A stretch of 9,444 nucleotides of DNA from UBA1737 sp045653225 (lineage in GTDB: Bacteria; Bacillota_I; Bacilli_A; ML615J-28; CAG-313). The stretch spans positions 1 through 9,444 of the forward strand of contig JAZOLP010000174.1 of assembly GCA_045653225.1 (NCBI GenBank), in the 5' to 3' direction. The notes under the pieces were generated by a model that worked only from the letters and a program-made list of their open reading frames with translations, was not told the origin of the DNA and made no database searches. Below are positions 7,671 through 9,444 of the stretch, piece after piece. The position numbers and the translations under genes were made by a program. The first letter of the stretch is position 1; each line of letters starts with the position of its first letter.

Positions 7671-8384
7671 ATGTTTTACACTTATTTTTAAGATAATACG
7701 ATCTTTTTTTGATAGGCCTAGTACTTCAAGAATTAAAACTCGACCAAATTTTCTTATTGAAAGTAAATCATTTTCTTTCACATTATGTGTTATATTTAAA
7801 CACTCTTTATGATTTATTAAAACATATCCAGAATTAATGATTTCAACTGCTTCACTTCTACCACAATTAACAGCTTTTGCGACAACTGCATCAAGTCTCA
7901 TACTTGGAACATTTATCGTTTTTATTACATCTTTTTTTTCTGTACATGTATATTCTTTAATTTTTTTAAAATTCATTCTTTGTCTTGATATCATTGTCAA
8001 ATTTTGAATTAGATAATCACTTATTTCTAAACTTGCAAAAATAGTAATTTTATTATTTTCAACAACAATATCACCAAAAGTATTACGTTTAATTCCAAAG
8101 GCCATAATAGTACCCAAAACATTACGATGAGTAATTTCCCCATATTTAGGATCATATTCGCTTTGAAGTATAACTATATCATGATTAATTTTAGAGTTTT
8201 CTAAATAACCAATTAATGCTCTTTTTCTTTCAGCACCTTCATATCCGCCATCTAAAATTAAATCAACATTTCCACTTTTAACAGCATAAATTTCTTTTTG
8301 TTCTTCAAAATCTAAAAAATCAGTAAGAACAATATCTTTTCGTAATACTATTTTTTTGTAATCACCAATTTTATCTTTAATCAT
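7668..8384 (-). CDS. ylmH: YlmH family RNA-binding protein with S4 domain
   Basis: A 238-residue YlmH protein (Bacillus about 257). The N-terminal and central parts carry the family signatures DFLDFEEQ (22-29), GGYEGAERKRA (46-56) and HRNVLGTIMAFGIKR followed by NTFGDI (86-106). The C-terminus is an S4 RNA-binding domain from about residue 158 (VPSMRLDAVVAKAVNCGRSE) to about 220. YlmH binds the large ribosomal subunit and in Bacillus has been reported to be able to act in ribosome-associated quality control in place of RqcP; historically it was grouped with the division cluster. It overlaps the end of sepF by 8 bases (ATGATTAA). I see no clear Shine-Dalgarno before its ATG, so its translation probably depends on ribosomes finishing sepF. 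In Bacillus divIVA would follow it; here ileS follows directly. Stop is TAG. Confidence 0.94.
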   Translation of the reverse strand: MIKDKIGDYKKIVLRKDIVLTDFLDFEEQKEIYAVKSGNVDLILDGGYEGAERKRALIGYLENSKINHDIVILQSEYDPKYGEITHRNVLGTIMAFGIKRNTFGDIVVENNKITIFASLEISDYLIQNLTMISRQRMNFKKIKEYTCTEKKDVIKTINVPSMRLDAVVAKAVNCGRSEAVEIINSGYVLINHKECLNITHNVKENDLLSIRKFGRVLILEVLGLSKKDRIILKISVKH

Positions 8385-8712
8385 CTAAATGACCAAATTC
8401 TTTAACCCATTTTTCTAAACTACCATCATCAAAAGCGGCATTAGACGCAATTAAATAAGATTCAGCCCCTATTTGATATACTCTACCTGATATTGCATAA
8501 TTCAAACCAGATAAAAATGATAAAACTCTATTACAAACATTTACATCATCAACAGTATCAAAATTTAATAACACTGGGCAATCACTTAGAATTGCTTCAG
8601 CTAATTCTATCATTTGATCATCAACAGTTCCATCATCTTGTAAATTATAACTTAATAATCTATCAAATGAAGTTCCTAAATTTTTCTTGTTTATTTTTTT
8701 CTTCATTGCCAT
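8377..8712 (-). CDS. sepF: Cell division protein SepF, short form
   Basis: SepF links FtsZ filaments to the membrane and helps assemble the division septum. This copy has 111 residues against about 150 in Bacillus. The core is recognisable: IELAEAILSDCPVLLNFDTV (35-54) with N50, then NRVLSFLSGLNYAISGRVYQIG (61-82), which matches the RIVDFLSG...YAIGG...RIG pattern of SepF with D replaced by S. The long linker and probably the first core beta strand of longer SepF are missing. The N-terminus is lysine-rich (KKKINKK) and then has GTSFDRLLSY, so a membrane-binding amphipathic helix is possible but not clear. The start at 8712 has AGGTG 5 bases upstream; a second ATG at 8706 is less well spaced. 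The gene begins 8 bases after the yggS stop and overlaps ylmH by 8 bases. Stop is TAA. Confidence 0.88.
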   Translation of the reverse strand: MAMKKKINKKNLGTSFDRLLSYNLQDDGTVDDQMIELAEAILSDCPVLLNFDTVDDVNVCNRVLSFLSGLNYAISGRVYQIGAESYLIASNAAFDDGSLEKWVKEFGHLDD

Positions 8713-8717
8713 TTTAT

Positions 8718-8723
8718 CACCTA
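8718..8723 (-). promoter_or_regulatory. Ribosome binding site of sepF fused to the yggS stop codon
   Basis: TAGGTG on the minus strand: the TAG (8721-8723) stops yggS and AGGTG (8718-8722) lies 5 bases before the ATG at 8712. It favours that ATG over the one two codons later at 8706, and indicates coupled translation of yggS and sepF. Confidence 0.75.
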
Positions 8724-9380
8724 TTTAGATAATATTTGACCAAGACGTACAAAAGTAGCTCCATGATTAATAGCTATTTTATAATCATTACTCATTCCCA
8801 TTGAAAGTTCAGTACATGGTGCATAAGGAAGATTAAGTGCTTGTACTTCTTTTTGTAATTCAACCATCGCATCAAAATAAGATGCTATTAAATCTTCATC
8901 AAAAGTATTTTTTCCAGTTGTCATTAATCCTACAACTTCAATTTTTTCATACTTTGCAAGACTCTTAATAAACGGAATTACTTTTGATTCATCTAGTCCA
9001 GCTTTATTTGGACTACTCGCTATATTTACATATACAAAGCATTTAAGAGGATCTTTTCTTTTTCTAGATTTATTTATTGCATTAGCAAGGTCAATACTAT
9101 CTAATGAATGTAAATAATCTATTGAATCTATAAAGGCACTGTTTAATTTTGGAGGTATTTTTATTATACCAAAATAATGCCAAGTAATGGGATAATCTTT
9201 TAAAGCTTCATACTTTTCTAAAAAAGAATCTTTTCTATTTTCGCCAATATCTGTTATTCCTGCTTCAACTATTTCTTTAGTTTTATTTAAATCAAAATAT
9301 TTAACAGCAGCAACAACTCTAATATTATCGTGCGCTTCTAAAGATTGTTTAACCTTTAATACTTGATCTTTGACAGCCAT
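8721..9380 (-). CDS. yggS: YggS/YlmE family pyridoxal-phosphate homeostasis protein
   Basis: A 219-residue PLP-binding protein of the YggS/PLPBP family (alanine racemase-like TIM barrel, no known catalytic activity) that buffers cellular pyridoxal phosphate. The PLP lysine is K27 in VAAVKYFDLNKTKEI, followed by IGENR (45-49), VNIASSPNKAGL (118-129), GLMTTG (151-156), ELSMGMSNDY (191-200) and GATFVRLGQ (207-215). Two places depart from the usual pattern. The family motif WHFIGxLQxNK reads WHYFGIIKIPPK (67-78), and the end is RLGQILSK rather than RIGTxIFG. It may therefore be a diverged member, but the PLP and phosphate-binding segments are kept. It is the first gene of the unit, as ylmE stands before sepF in Bacillus. 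The start is supported by AGAGGTG 5 bases before the ATG, and a promoter lies just upstream. Stop is TAG. Confidence 0.92.
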   Translation of the reverse strand: MAVKDQVLKVKQSLEAHDNIRVVAAVKYFDLNKTKEIVEAGITDIGENRKDSFLEKYEALKDYPITWHYFGIIKIPPKLNSAFIDSIDYLHSLDSIDLANAINKSRKRKDPLKCFVYVNIASSPNKAGLDESKVIPFIKSLAKYEKIEVVGLMTTGKNTFDEDLIASYFDAMVELQKEVQALNLPYAPCTELSMGMSNDYKIAINHGATFVRLGQILSK

Positions 9381-9385
9381 GTTTT

Positions 9386-9392
9386 CACCTCT
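9386..9392 (-). promoter_or_regulatory. Ribosome binding site of yggS
   Basis: AGAGGTG on the minus strand, 5 bases before the ATG at 9380, in a predicted untranslated leader of about 30 bases. The leader is too short for a riboswitch. Confidence 0.8.
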
Positions 9393-9419
9393 TTTTATTA
9401 ATGCATTTTATTCTTTCTT

Positions 9420-9430
9420 ATTATACCATA
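9420..9430 (-). promoter_or_regulatory. Extended -10 promoter of the operon
   Basis: On the minus strand the sequence reads TATGGTATAAT: a perfect TATAAT (9425-9420) preceded by an extended TG element (9428-9427). Transcription would start near 9412-9413, giving a leader of about 32 bases before yggS. With a normal spacer the -35 box would fall across the right edge of the window and cannot be assessed. No equally good promoter was seen at any internal junction. Confidence 0.75.
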
Positions 9431-9444
9431 TTTTAGAAAATATT

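Noticed and set aside
8493..8732. Plus-strand open frame of 79 codons opposite sepF
   Set aside because: Low-complexity, His/Gln/Leu-rich translation typical of an antisense shadow.
9381..9444. Riboswitch or T-box in the operon leader
   Set aside because: The predicted leader is only about 32 bases with no stem structure.

Overview
The window is a low-GC, AT-rich stretch of bacterial chromosome in which all nine genes lie on the minus strand, packed with gaps of 1 to about 58 bases or short overlaps. The gene set (YggS/YlmE, SepF, YlmH, IleRS in that order; a YmfF/YmfH pair of M16 proteins) and the strong AGGAG/AGGTG ribosome binding sites point to a Bacillota-type organism, probably Bacilli/Erysipelotrichia or an Acholeplasma/RF39-like relative. 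That placement is inference. The Trp codons checked are all TGG, so the standard code fits, and all nine genes stop with TAA or TAG.

The window appears to hold one nearly complete transcription unit, read from right to left. An extended -10 promoter (TGGTATAAT) lies at 9420-9430, about 40 bases before the first start codon. A strong hairpin at 3-32, overlapping the last stop codon, probably ends the unit. In transcription order the genes are: yggS/ylmE (PLP homeostasis, 9380-8721), sepF (division, FtsZ partner, 8712-8377), ylmH (S4 RNA-binding protein, 8384-7668), ileS (7654-4916), an unrecognised 284-residue protein (4881-4027), deoC (4017-3358), deoD (3356-2634), then, after a hairpin at 2600-2625, ymfF (2575-1322) and ymfH (1320-31).

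The first four genes correspond to the ylm/divIVA/ileS division cluster of Bacillota, but ylmG and divIVA are absent. The middle block adds deoxynucleoside salvage: DeoD releases deoxyribose-1-phosphate from purine deoxynucleosides and DeoC cleaves deoxyribose-5-phosphate. The last block is a two-subunit M16 zinc-peptidase-like pair whose Bacillus counterparts are linked to EF-P modification. IleRS, YlmH and YmfF/YmfH share a translation theme, so the unit mixes translation, division and salvage functions.

No mobile element, CRISPR array, tRNA, rRNA, riboswitch or T-box was seen. No intergenic stretch exceeds about 65 bases. The main unknown is the 284-residue protein between ileS and deoC. 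No new multi-gene system was recognised.
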